A DNA stretch of 64,000 nt. Origin: Combretum micranthum. Lineage: Eukaryota; Streptophyta; Magnoliopsida; Myrtales; Combretaceae. The DNA is taken from contig JAMXBD010001369.1 of the NCBI GenBank assembly GCA_024138025.1, positions 186,001-250,000 of the forward strand. The letters run 5' to 3'. Below the pieces are notes generated by a model that searched no databases, had not been told where the DNA came from, and saw only the letters and a list, made by a program, of their open reading frames with translations. The position numbers and the translations under genes were made by a program. Shown piece by piece: positions 47,901 through 60,000 of this stretch; positions within the stretch are counted from its first letter, which is position 1, and the number at the start of each line of letters is the position of its first letter.

Positions 47901-48353
47901 TGAATAGTGTACAAGTAATGAATAGTGTAGTATAAAGTAGATATAACTAATAAAGTACTAGTAGTAAGAAAATACGTTTATAAATACGATATCTATATTT
48001 TTAGCTACCGAAAAATTATAAAACTGATATATTTAAAAACCTTATAATTTTACGAATGTAACGGTAGATTCGGAATATTTTTACCATTCCAAGCCCGAAG
48101 ATACATTTTTTGAAAACTGAATCCAATCGGGTTCAAAACGAATCGCGATTTGACTAATCTGATATTTTTAAGTTCTATTATGCTATTTCGAACTATTCTA
48201 CATACTAATCTCTTACTCACTCACTTAGGGTTATGAACATGGGTTTGTTGGACTTAAACAGTTGCGTCTGACTAGGATTTTGTTAACTTTAGGATTTTCG
48301 ACTGACCTTCTAATTAGAGTTTAAGCTCAATCGATCGTAAAACTTTGGATTTA
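44977..48353. mobile_element. Family A element, copy 2: probable solo LTR of about 3.4 kb nested in family D
   Basis: Starts TGTCACGCCCC; the right end is at GGATTTA or GGATTTACA because the terminal CA overlaps the target duplication. CACAT occurs at 44972-44976 and 48354-48358. The internal landmark AACTTAAAATGGTCATAACT lies near 46189, and a CAAGTATTGGGAGC block near 47158. An AT run lies at 47359-47382. No coding sequence. The empty site is preserved in LTR 3 at 51292. Confidence 0.75.
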
Positions 48354-48408
48354 CACATATTGCTTTTTGGAATTTGTATGCAAATCAACATATTACACTG
48401 TTTAATGG
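48354..48408 (+). mobile_element. Family D LTR 2, middle part
   Basis: Fifty-five bases, CACATATTGCTTTTTGGAAT to TTTAATGG, that continue LTR 2 between the family A and family B insertions; they match 51292-51345 of LTR 3. Confidence 0.6.
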
Positions 48409-49330
48409 TGTCAGGGCCCGCCTTAGTGTTATGTTTCGAGCCAAAATTAGAAAGAAACACATGAATACTAGTTATAAGTAAAAAGATAATTAATTATATT
48501 TCTAAACATGCTATAATTAGTTATATCTCCATAGCTTACTGTTGAGCTAAGCGAGTGATAAAAAATAAAATACACAGCAAAATAGAATACATATAAAAAT
48601 ACATATCAACAAATCAATTATGCAATATTTTTATACCATGCTAATGCACGTGACATGCACTAGTATCGACATCCTAGCTTAGCCTGCTTTCATTCGGTTA
48701 ATTAACATCTCAGTCATTTGAATAAGAAATCTGGGAACCTAGGGCTACAAAGAGTAATCCAGGAGTAGGACCCCCTATAAATTTAGTTTAGCTTACTATA
48801 ATAGTAGCTAAAACTTGATTTGTCAATGCAAACCCTACCCTGCTGACTATAATAGTAGCTGGAAATTAATTTGTCAATACAAATCTATATGTCAAAAACC
48901 CAACCTAACATAATCACAATTTTGAAAATGTGACCCATGGGTCCTCTTTTGTGCCATGCCATGAATGCTTTAGCAATAAAAGATGATACAAATTTCATAT
49001 CAACAAAGGATTATAATAACCAAGTCATCCATAAATTAATATTCCAACATTATCATTTGGACTCTATATAGGATTATACTTAAGTGAAATCCTACATTGT
49101 CACTCCTTACAAAAATGCTATCAAGTCACCAATCATAAGTACAACATCACCAATAAAAAAACACTCAAACTTATTCAAATAGAAAAAGATACATAACCAT
49201 AATAAAATCAGTAGACATATGTCTACGTTGGCAAAAGACAAAATCTATTGACCTGGGATTTAGTCATATTATACTTTTATTCCATAGGGTGTATGTCCCT
49301 CAATATTTCACCTAATAAAATTATATCTCT
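48409..49330. repeat. Family B long repeat, copy nested in family D (5' part)
   Basis: Starts TGTCAGGGCCCG and matches 33995-34789 and then 36388-36640 in order, without the family C insertion, so it is the empty-site reference for that event. Recognisable similarity stops near 49330 at CTCTCGTTAA. Confidence 0.65.
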
Positions 49331-50685
49331 CGTTAATATTCTTTTTTTTTAAATTTGTTTAATAAGTTATATTGGTTCAAATGCTTTACTTATATGTATT
49401 TATTTATTTATCTTATTGATAAAAATGGAAACGGAACTAATATATTGAATATTTATTTATTTTTAAATATATAGTGGACAATATATTTGCACAAGGAAAA
49501 CCAATAATTTTTTAAAATTACTTTGCTATGCTTGACTTGATTGCTAATGGATTTAGAGGAAAAATTTAGTGTGATTAAAGGATATTTACAATTATATCAT
49601 GTACTTTTCTATGCCAGCCAGACCTTCAATTCGTTTCCCTAAACTAGGGACATGCATTGATTTTTTTTTTTCCCCTTCAATATGGCAAGACAATAAGCAG
49701 TATATCTCCTTAACATATATGAATATAAAAAATGTGCTAAATTTGTCAGCTACAAATTCTTCTTCATGGATATAATGGATTTATTTAGCTAACAACAATT
49801 GAAATATGACTAGTAAACATTTATAATCTAGGGATTAAATTATATCATAAAATAGGATAAGAAATCACCTTATATTACTAAAATTAAATATATACCGAGC
49901 ACCCTTATAATTTTCCTATGATGATCGCTCGTGACGTTCAATGATTATATCGCATCGGAGTGAAAATTTATAATTGTTGTGACGATGGGAGGGTACTCTT
50001 TATATTCACTCGGAATTCGTTCACTTTCTCCCTTGGTGACATATTAACATATGGTAAGTTTTGTCCCATTTATATAGAGGAGATAGATGGGAAGAATTCG
50101 TCCGCGCGGAATCAAAACACATACGTGTCCATATGATATTAATCCAGTATGTGCTTAGCCTTAAAGAACATCACTGCTCAAGTAATTACATTAGGTGGTT
50201 TGCTAGTAAAGCAATCTGATGTCTGCAAGTTTCCTGGCGTTAATGACTTTGACTTCTAATGCCTTCTTAACGAAGGATTTGAAATTCCGTGTAAAGGTTT
50301 CCTCATTAAGAGGGTAAGACACTCCTATTATGAGCTAAATGTTGTCATTTAATGGAAATAAAAGTTTCAATATTAAGTGACACTTTTCAATATATCTCAT
50401 CTTGATTTAATACTTCTAAAAGTTTTATGATACAGTTTGAAAATAGTAGAACATTATATTATGCATCGAATCTCAATTGATTTACTCGGGATATATCCAT
50501 TCAAGTGTAATAGTATTGATGCAGTCTTCTTTTAAAAAATAAACTTAATTTCATGTATATTTTCTCAAAATTTCTGGAGTCACATATTGATTTTTATGTT
50601 ATTTAAAGGAAATCTTATATAATTCTAAATTCTAGGACTTGTGATTTCATTACCATCACTATTTATTAAAATACATAAAAGAGAG
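49331..50685. other. Unassigned segment between family B and the rest of family D LTR 2
   Basis: No gene or known repeat is recognised. The part 49900-50310 is richer in G+C than its surroundings (for example CGTGACGTTCAATG, TCCGCGCGGAATC) and may be an older single-copy remnant or another insertion. It must have entered after, or together with, the family B piece if LTR 2 was once continuous. Confidence 0.4.
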
Positions 50686-50689
50686 AGAG

Positions 50690-50905
50690 ATTGCAACATT
50701 TATCTCTTTTTTAAATTAACACTCTCATTGAGTTTTTGAATTTTGATGCCTATTCATCTAAGTATTCTAAATCAACAGATAATAGAAGATCGTCCTCCAA
50801 CAATCCTGCATGATTCAATGGATTTTGATGTTATTCCAATATTCACTTTTCGAGTGTACGTAGAATCAACAAATTTGACTATTTTGAATTCCTTCTATTG
50901 TGTCA
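50690..50905 (+). mobile_element. Family D LTR 2, right part
   Basis: Resumes at ATTGCAACATTTATCTC (compare ATTGCATTTTTATCTC in LTR 1) and runs through TTTTGATGCCTATTCATCTA to TTGTGTCA at 50905. It is then followed by a primer-site remnant, as LTR 1 is. About 13 bases overlap loosely with the end of the middle part. Confidence 0.6.
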
Positions 50906-51005
50906 ATTGGTATCAAAGTTGACACTCATCTTGGGATACCATCACACCATGAAAGCAAGCCAATGGTGAAACTTCTAGAGCGAACTTTGTCCAATTGGAA
51001 GAGAA
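50906..51005 (+). mobile_element. Family D interior 2 (100 bp)
   Basis: TGGTATCAAAGTTGACA at 50908 is a near-intact tRNA-Met primer site; CATCTTGGGATACCATCA and CCAATGGTGAAA match interior 1; it ends with the purine-rich GGAAGAGAA. No coding sequence. Confidence 0.7.
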
Positions 51006-51523
51006 TGATGCAAGATGTGACAAGATTAAATTACTAGTGCAAGCGCAAAAAAAAAAAAAAAAAGACATGGTTATTTTGGCAAGATTACGATTTCTTTTTT
51101 AGATTTAATTAATTAATATTTCTTTAATAGCAACAGTATCTTTTAATGGGATTAGTATCTTTCTATATATGTTGGTCTTTTAATTAGACTTTTTTAAATC
51201 CTATAAATAAACTAGACTTGTAAAAAATTGAGATAGAGATTTCAATGGAATTATAATATTTATCTTCTATCTATGGAGTCAACAAGTCGATCACACATTG
51301 CTTTTTGGAATTTGTGCACAAATCAATAGATTGCAATGCTTATTTCTTTTTTCAAATTCCGATGCCTGTTTGTCTGGGTATTCTCAGAATCAATAGACGT
51401 ATAAAAAATAATATTTCGACAATCATACGTGATTCAACATATTTCAATGTTATTCTAATATTCACTTTCTAGTTTTACAGAGTCAATAGATCGTGATTAT
51501 TTTTAATTTCTTCCGCTACGTTG
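51006..51523 (+). mobile_element. Family D LTR 3
   Basis: Begins TGATGCAAGATGTGACAAGA, has a TATA-like TATAAATAA at 51202-51210 and ends near CTACGTTG. It is uninterrupted, so it serves as the reference for the insertion in LTR 2. No clear target duplication pairs its right flank with the left flank of LTR 1. Confidence 0.75.
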
Positions 51524-54500
51524 GAATGCCATCAAGCTTATAGAGAATTTAATTTTCTTGAAATTTGTGTAAGATCATTATTCTTTGCTTCTCTTTTATC
51601 TGCTAACATTATTCTTTACTTAAAAACTGCCAAAGGCCACCATGATAAGTTTACTTGCTGATTCCTTTCCATACTTTACCATCTATGATTTAGTTTAATG
51701 TGGCCTGAATTCTTTTATTATCAGATTGTTATTTTCCTCACAACGTGTTTACTGCATGGGGTGCACATCGATCCGGTTTCTGATTGATAGACCCCAGGAA
51801 TTCTTTGTCTCCCTGTCTATATTTTGTTTGTCTCTTTAAAGTAGATAGACATCTTATTTTGCCATATTATGTTACAAGTATGTATTATTGACTTGCAAAG
51901 ATTGATCGCATAGCACAATTATATTATTACTTTTCTGCCACCGCATGTTTTTTTTTTTTTTTTTTTTTCACCCTGATGATTGCGACGGAGGAGAAGAATT
52001 CAACATTTAGATCTCTCAGATGAGAGGTCAAAACTAATACGATTAGGCCACAAGGCCAATGATACGGTGCACAAGGCTATTGATGCCACCGCGTGCTTGT
52101 TAAGCTTTGTGTTTACTTATGTATCATGCAATCCTTTTTATACGTCATATTACATTGACTCATATCATACATTACGTTTCTTAAAGCTTAATAAAATCTT
52201 GATATAATTCCAATTTTCACAAATGTATATACTTTAACCGCCAGAACTAGGGAAAATGAATCAATTACTACAGTTACTAGTGTATTTGCTGTGGCTGTCT
52301 GTAATATATTTGCAAAGTAAAATTTACTATATTTATCTATGTTTTAATATTTCATCTGTTCAAATATCCGTGTTATTTTTTTGTATATTGTTTTATTCTA
52401 TCATGTTATTATGGACAAATAAATCAAAAGGAAAAAAAGAAAAGAAAAGAAAGGAACAATAAATAGATGGAATGAGGTACCAATTATTATTATGGTAAAT
52501 AAATGTACACTTATCACTGCAAATTGTGTACTACATATACATACTTCGTCCATCAAAAACCATGATAGAATGCAAGAGCAAGATGAATTTTTTATCTTCA
52601 GATTGCCCTTTTTCAAATGAAATAGCACGGTTTGCAAAGTGATAAAAGCTAGAGAGTAATAATAAATATTGAACATCTGTAATACTGAATGTCGTAGTGA
52701 TCCCAAAATTAATGGTACCTAAAGCTGAATCCTAGTCCTCTGGAATCTACTTGAAGGAATTCAGTTTACTAAATGATGGTTTTTCGCTCTTTATTCGTTT
52801 TACTTTTATCTTTTCTGATATGAAGCAACCAATGATGCAATTGAATTAAATAGATATATGCAGCAACTTTTTTTTTTTTATCGTAGTTATCAATCATACA
52901 TTAAGAACTTTTTTACTTTATAATATACCAAGTCACCACCAAATATGCTAATAATGTTGTATGCCCAATACTTTTATGACACGTTTGATATGTAAGAATG
53001 GTTCAGAATGGGGTCGCGATTTCGGATTTCATTTTCCTTTTCATATTTGGAAGCATTATTAGAAGTTACATTGACAATCTTTACTGTAATTATCTTTTCC
53101 TATTTAAAACTATTATCTTTATATACGGTTTCGTCAAAGGGATCATCCAGTCAATCATCTAACCTTTAAAATAAATATAAAAATTGAAATATTAATTATT
53201 TTAGTGGTTCAATCACGGTTGGGTATAATGTGAAATATTTGACAGTCGATGAGACTGGTCCTATCAAAATTAATGACGAAACCATAGAATTTCCCATTGT
53301 TAAGAATATTTTTAACAAATTCTATTATATGTCCATTTTTTTCTTTATTCCATATTTATATCCATATATAAGAATGGATTTTTCATCCTTTATTCTTTTA
53401 CTTAAACACATATATACCCATTATAGACATATGAACAGGTCTAATATAGGCAGGTGAAATTAAACCTATTTTTGCTTAACCAAAGCCTTTTGTAGACCCA
53501 CAGACCCATTTCTAAAGGCATATATCTAACAAAAAGTTTATTTGGACTCCTTAATATTGTTGATTTGTTTTTAGTTTATATAGACCTTAATTTTACAAAG
53601 ATTATATTATTGATTATTTTTAATATTTATAGACCGTATTTTTTATAATTTAACTTTATTTATGACTATAATACTGATGTTTATTTAGACTATTTACATT
53701 TATCACTTTATATTTTAGATTGTGCATGATAGTGAAACCAGTTAATGAGCAGGTTACAAAATGGGCCAATAAATATGGATCAAAACATGGCTTGCCCATC
53801 CAAGATGAGTAAAAAAGAGCCTAACGTGTGAAACACCTATATGCTGAATAGCTTGGGTTGTGTTTAGTAATTTAATCCCATTTATTCAATTGGATGAAGG
53901 CGTTTGGATCCCAACTATGATATACTAGTGAAAATGAATTGCTAGCTCGACGTAAAAAATTGTTGACATAATTAGATATCTTACCTGGAACACTATACAT
54001 CTCATCCTTACAATTAAGTAAAGAATATTGCCCATTCATTTTGTTGAATAGAATAATATGACTTTATATTATTTTCAAATGGGTTGCCTATCATTTACAA
54101 TTTTTTAAAGTAAAATGTAAAGATCCTAGTTTAAACTAAAGGCATAAATTTTTATACTATCCTCAATTCGAGAAGATTTGAAATTTGTTATTGGATTGCT
54201 TCATGTATGCTAATAATTAGAATGTTTTGAATCAACTAGTTGTAGATTTGAGGTTACGTTACAATAAATGTGAAAGATGACATCGATAGCTCCGATTTTA
54301 TAATTATAACTAAGAGCCAATTTATTCATCAGGTAAACTATGTAATTTCAATGTTAAATAATAATAATCATAACAACTACAACAAGAAGAAGGTGGATAA
54401 CCAATTCTCATTTTTCTTATTACAAAATGATATTTCATAAGCTAAATCTAAAATTATCTTCTATGGATTGTTCTATTATACAAATTTGTCTTTAAATACG

Positions 54501-54795
54501 CTAGATTTCATTAATATCTGTTGAGTTTTTAAACGAGTAATGAAAGTGATCATATACAGTACAATGCTAATAATTACTCTTAATGCACTTGTTATATATT
54601 ATTATATATGAAGATTTTTTTATCTTTTTTTTTAATGTGTTTTTGGTATAATGTGTAATATATATCATAGTTTGAATAATAATTTAATAAGTTTAGTTTC
54701 TACTTCGGCTCCTTAGCAAGTGAAAGTGATCGATGAGCATACGCGTTAACAAGACCTAATATTAAAAACTGAATTGATTTCGATAATTCACTAAT
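51524..54795. other. Intergenic DNA upstream of the lectin remnant, no gene recognised
   Basis: Short frames at 51980-52207 and 53230-53457 lack recognisable domains and start codons in good context, so they are not called. T-runs lie at 51949-51968 and 52869-52880. The region 53200-53290 has slightly coding-like composition (VDETGPIKINDETIEFPIV), but nothing extends it. Confidence 0.4.
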
Positions 54796-54804
54796 TTAGC
54801 TGAA

Positions 54805-56285
54805 ACAGGTTTGATCACTACTACGGCACATAGGCTTCCAAGTTATGTCACAATCAGACCATGTTTGATAGATCGCTATGCATCTTACACCGTTCAACAA
54901 TCGAAATTGCAGGGTCGTGTATGTTGTGAAAATAAGAACATTTTCAGCCCAACCACGAAGATTGAGGTGGAGATGGCAAAGACTGATAGCAGGTATGTGC
55001 ACCTACGTTTTTGCTGTAGTAACAAGTACTGGTCGAGAGGGAGCGGCAGAGGCAGGGATGGGGGTTATAATAAATGGATAGTTGCTACTTCTGACCAACC
55101 AGAGGAAGACATATCCAAAGAGTCGTGTACGTTGTTTAGGCCAGAAATTTATATCAAGGGGGATGAGTATTTATTTGTCGTCTTGTTGATCCATGTCCAA
55201 AGTGGACGTCTTGTTCCTCTTCAAACAAATACATTGGACCTGCCGGGGATCAAGCTCCGCGTAACTGTGTTTACATAGATGAGAATAACGACGATTTGAT
55301 AGACCTTCCTCATATCTTCGCTTTTAAAGATTGGGATACTTTAGTGATCCTGCCAAAACATGTCACATTCAAAGGATACAATGGCAAGTACCTTAGATCT
55401 AACGGGATTGAAAGACACAAGTACGTGGAATTCTCATCCGATGATGGAAACGAGGATAGGGCAGCCTATGAGATCACAATGAATTCGGGGACGTCTTCTC
55501 ATCAAGTCCGTTTATTTAGGATTATATTTGAGACGTAATTATACCAACTGGATATGTTGTGATTCATGGGCTCCACGAGAAGGATCAACCAATAACGACA
55601 TGCTGTTTTGGCCTGTCAAAGTTGATAACAACACCATTGCTCTACGCAATGCAGGCAATGGCAAATTCTGTAAAGCCCTACCCAAGGGCAAGACATGTCG
55701 CCTCAATGCCGCGACTCCGACCATTACTAAAGAAGCTAGATTGCAAGTGGAAGAACTTGTTCTTGAAAGACATATCTTTCATATCAAATATCGCCTTAAC
55801 CATGCTCGTACATATGATGAAAAGGCTTCTGTAGTTGGAACCGGTGCAGCTACCAACAATACACAAGAAAAAGCAACTTTGAGTGTCAAAGTCTCGTATC
55901 AAGATACCAGCTCTTACTTTTTCAATAATAGCTTGTCGGTAAAGCTAGGTGGTGAGATTTCCATCAAAGCTAGATTTCCTTTCATCGCTGATGGGGGTAT
56001 CAAAATCTCAGCAGAGGTGGCTGGTTCCTTAACATGGGGTCGTAAGGTCGAAAAAACTATAGCAGCAGAGGCACATACGATGCTGTTGTGCCGCCAATGA
56101 CTACAGTTATAGTCAAATATATCGCAACGGAAGGCAAATGCAATGTTCCGTTTTCCTACTCTCAGCGCGACAAGCTTTCCAGTAATGGTAGATATGTTAC
56201 CTCTACAAATATTGATGGCGAGTTCACTGGTGTCAATTACTATGACTTCCGCTTTGACCAGGTCTTCAAGAAGATTGAAAACTAA
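54805..56285 (+). pseudogene. Amaranthin-type lectin fused to an aerolysin-like domain, broken gene
   Basis: Architecture in order: a first amaranthin-type (agglutinin) beta-trefoil at about 54820-55250, a second at about 55290-55755, then an aerolysin-like pore-forming domain at about 55760-56280. Family words visible are IVATSDQPEED and CTLFRPEIY in the first domain, HVTFKGYNGKYL and LNAATPTIT in the second, and VPFSYSQRD in the last. Plant proteins of this layout are thought to bind glycans in defence. The frame changes three times: between about 55195 and 55290, near 55515-55545, and near 56070-56090. The frame beginning at 54811 opens with TTG; no in-frame ATG lies between the stop at 54784 and the start of domain similarity, so the first exon or start is lost or lies upstream. 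No intron was needed to follow the domains. As it stands, no full-length protein can be made. The minus-strand frames here are shadows. Confidence 0.85.
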
Positions 56286-56309
56286 AAGGTTCCATCTAAC
56301 AAGTAATAT

Positions 56310-56337
56310 ATAATTATATATATATATATATATATAT
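56310..56337. repeat. AT dinucleotide microsatellite
   Basis: About a dozen AT units, directly downstream of the lectin remnant. Confidence 0.85.
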
Positions 56338-57022
56338 GCTTGATTTATATCTGAAATGTATGGAGAACACATGAATTTAAAAGCTTATAAGTAAGTGTTC
56401 AATTTATGTGTTAATTTCTATCTCTAAAAGTCTGACATCCTAAGCTGAAGGAGTTATCAATCTGCCTATCCTTACTAAAAGGAACATGCTAAGGCTATGA
56501 TTCTACTTATCTACGGTTTTAATATCATATAACTTCAAAGTCTCACACGAAGGAAACTTTTAAAATATTGATGTCATAAAAGAAATTTCTGCACAACTCT
56601 ATTGCCTTAAATGAAACGCTAACTCAAAATCAAACTTGAAAAAAAAAAAAAAAACATTATATCAAAAGTCTTGTAACTTCAACTAAACCATTACATAAGA
56701 ATTCCAACTTCATAATTCCAAAACTCTAGTTATCTCAAATTTGTTCATCTAAAAATCAACTGGAAAGTCGACTCCACTGTTGTCATCCCCATAGCGTACA
56801 TATACATCATACTCTGATAGATTGAATACTATAGGTTTTTCACCTAATCTTGAAAAATAAAAAGAATGAGCACAATGGCCAGTATGCCAGACCACAATCA
56901 TATGCACATGAACAATAATCATATAATCCACATGCGACATAATAACATATGCAATAATTATAGGTTATTATCTTTGATTAGCCAGGTAAATAACACAGTT
57001 TATAATCATTTGCAACTAGTCC
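56338..57022. other. Intergenic DNA, no gene recognised
   Basis: Contains an A-run at 56639-56654. Short frames on both strands around 56750-57000 have no recognisable domain. Confidence 0.45.
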
Positions 57023-60000
57023 TGTCACGCCTCGAGGGATACCCTAAACGTGGCAGTCCGCTGTACACAATGCTAAGTCTAGGAATGACTACCTTAGTCA
57101 CGCAAAGACTTTCATATCATGTACAAAGCGTACATCACAACTAAGGGAACGAATCGGAGTAGCATAATTTATATTGGTAATGAATAAGTAGCAAGGCAAA
57201 GAAAATACTTATTATAAAACATAAACATATTACATTTTAATTCTTAGGGGCATATCCCTCTATTATCTTCAAATAAATATACATCACTAATTACATATGA
57301 AGAACCTTACAAAATTACTTCATCTTATAATTCTATTTCCTTCATAGAAGTATAATCATCCTTCCATGACTTCCTTAATGTTATGATCCTCAATTTAAGC
57401 CATGGGTATACCTGTTTCAACAAAATCTATAAGGGTATAAGCTATAACTAGCTTAGTGAGATATACATTTTCATTCGCACCATATAATCAAACAAGTTCA
57501 TTTAGATTTTCACTCATATGCTATGCAAACAATGCATCAATCACATGACTAAGCAAATATATATAGTTATCCAGAAATCATATATAGAACGGATTTATCC
57601 TTCCGTGTCAAAGGTTAGGGAATCGGGGTTGAAGGTCCTCGACCTTCTACTGCTATTCCTCAGGTCCTCACCTACAGCGTTCGGTTGGCTCAGCTTCGAA
57701 CCTAGAGTCGCTTTCCCCAAGTGATTTGGATTCTCCAGGAAGGAACATGGCACGTGGCATCGCACGATCACAGCCAATCCAACTCTACGCGTAGGAGTAG
57801 CATCCTTCCGAAATAGATGTGACTCGATGGATGCTATGCGTGAGCATTTTTATTTTTCTTAAGCCAAACCTTATTAAAGTTTATTAGGAACGATCAAACA
57901 ATTTAGAAAATAGTAAACAGGCATACAAGTAAGTAAACAAAATTATTTAAACAAACAGTTTGATGTTGCGATATTCTTAATTCTCATTTCACGCATAAAT
58001 ATAGAATCACATATATACACATAATCCTGAAATCCCCAACTATATATCAATTTTATCTTTTCTTAGTATACTAATGCTATTACTTTACAAGATTACTTTA
58101 CAAGCACAAGCAAGGTAACAAAATTAGGAGGAATAACTCACTCGTCCATTTCGCGATCTTCTTAGTCGTAATAATCCTAGGGTAGGGTAATCTCGTATCT
58201 TTCATCACCTAGACAAAAGAAATACCTGGGATAAGTCTTTCATGGAATTTCTATTCTTGAAGATTCTAAGCTTTTCTTAAAATCGCAGTAAAATCGTATA
58301 ATAGGAAATTCCAACTTAAAATGGCCATAACTTGCTCATTTTAACTCGGAATTTCGCATATAATATACCATTTTCTACCTATTCAAAAAGATCTATCCAT
58401 TTCTAAAGTTATCTTTATCATATAAGGTCATTTGGGTTCCAAAAACATTGGGTACAGATTTAAAACGAATTTTTCTAAACTTTTGCAAATCCATATTCTA
58501 ACTCAACTTCTTTTTTAAAGAAGATCCTTTTGTAACAATATAAGTATATAAATATATTTGATAAACACTTTTGAATATATAGGTAAGCTCACTTTATATG
58601 CAAAAATCCTAATGGTAGTGTCTCAACAATTTATTTCATAAAACAATTTATTTAAACTTTAACTTTGAAAATTTATTTTCAAGTATTTAAAGAAACTTTA
58701 TATTTTCCTAGGTTGTTATAATGAGTATATTCTTATTTTATTTTTTTCATTCTTTTTCCATGGATAATTAAATCTTCTTTTAATCTTAGTTTTCATAATT
58801 TCACTCCTAGTGATAAAATCAATCAATTTTATCAAAAGTATATTAAGTTAATGAAAACCCTTTTTCATAATTTTGTATTTAGGATGATTTTAGAAAATGA
58901 GTCTTGTCTTCTTATGTTCATTTCTAAAATATAAGCTTTTACTTTCTAAAACTTGTTTTTTCATTTCTTTTGAAAATGATCATTTTTATTGATAAAATCA
59001 TTTGTTTCTAATCTTATTTATTCTTTGAAATTAGTTTCTTTTTAGGAATTTGAAAATCATTGTTTTTCCTAAATGGGTTTTAACTTTATGGATTAAATTC
59101 ATCTTATCTTTGAAAACTAGTTTTGTTTCCTTAGTTTTGTTGTGAAGTTAAAAGAGTTTAAATCTTAAGCTTTTGTAAAGCTTTTAATATTTACCAAACT
59201 ATTTTACTAAAACTTAGGTTATCACATTATACAAAGAAAATATTTATCTCTTATGTTTCCTTGGTAAACTACCTTTGTTATTTAAGAAAACTTGAGAAAG
59301 CTTGTATTACTTTAGTTTTATGTTTTTTTTATAATAACTTTGTGACAAATCACATAATAGAAAATCTAGTTTTGAGTTCCTTTAATAATATAAAATTCCA
59401 CTTTTTGATTAGTTGAGACATTAACATTATGTAAATGAAAGTATCATGAGCATATAAAATAATAAGAACATAAGAAAATACTAGAAACAAATAATAAGCA
59501 AGAAAATAAAATATCAAGTATTGGGAACCTTAGCTTCATCAAGGTATCCTGGTCAAGTATTGGAGCCTTAGCTTCATCAAGGCATTCCGAGACTAAGAAT
59601 GCACTAATCCCGAAAGATTAAAGAAATAAATAAAAGATTGTTTTGACTTGATATGGACAAGTCTAAGACTAGAAAGACTAGTCTTAATAACAATATAAAA
59701 TAAATAAATTGCATGACTTGAAAGTAAATAAATAACAAATGAGCTTATATGCTCTAAATAAATATATATAAATAATACTATATATATAAGTTATATTAGA
59801 AGCAAATAATAACAATAATAATAACAACATAATAAAATAGAAGGTTATGTACAAGAACAAAACATGAACATATTGTTGCTTTTACTATTCATATGAGTTT
59901 CAAAAACACCATAGTCATGCTAAGTTACATGACATGGATAATTAAATGGTTGAAAGAAATTTTTACCTAAGGTATTTTTGTGGTGTAAAGATGGTAGTGA

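Noticed and set aside
51980..52207. Arginine-rich start and a short frame that looks partly coding
   Set aside because: No start context, no domain, no continuation as exons, and composition falls off after about 45 codons.
55914..56372. Minus-strand frame of 152 codons
   Set aside because: It lies opposite the aerolysin-like part of the lectin remnant and has no features of its own.
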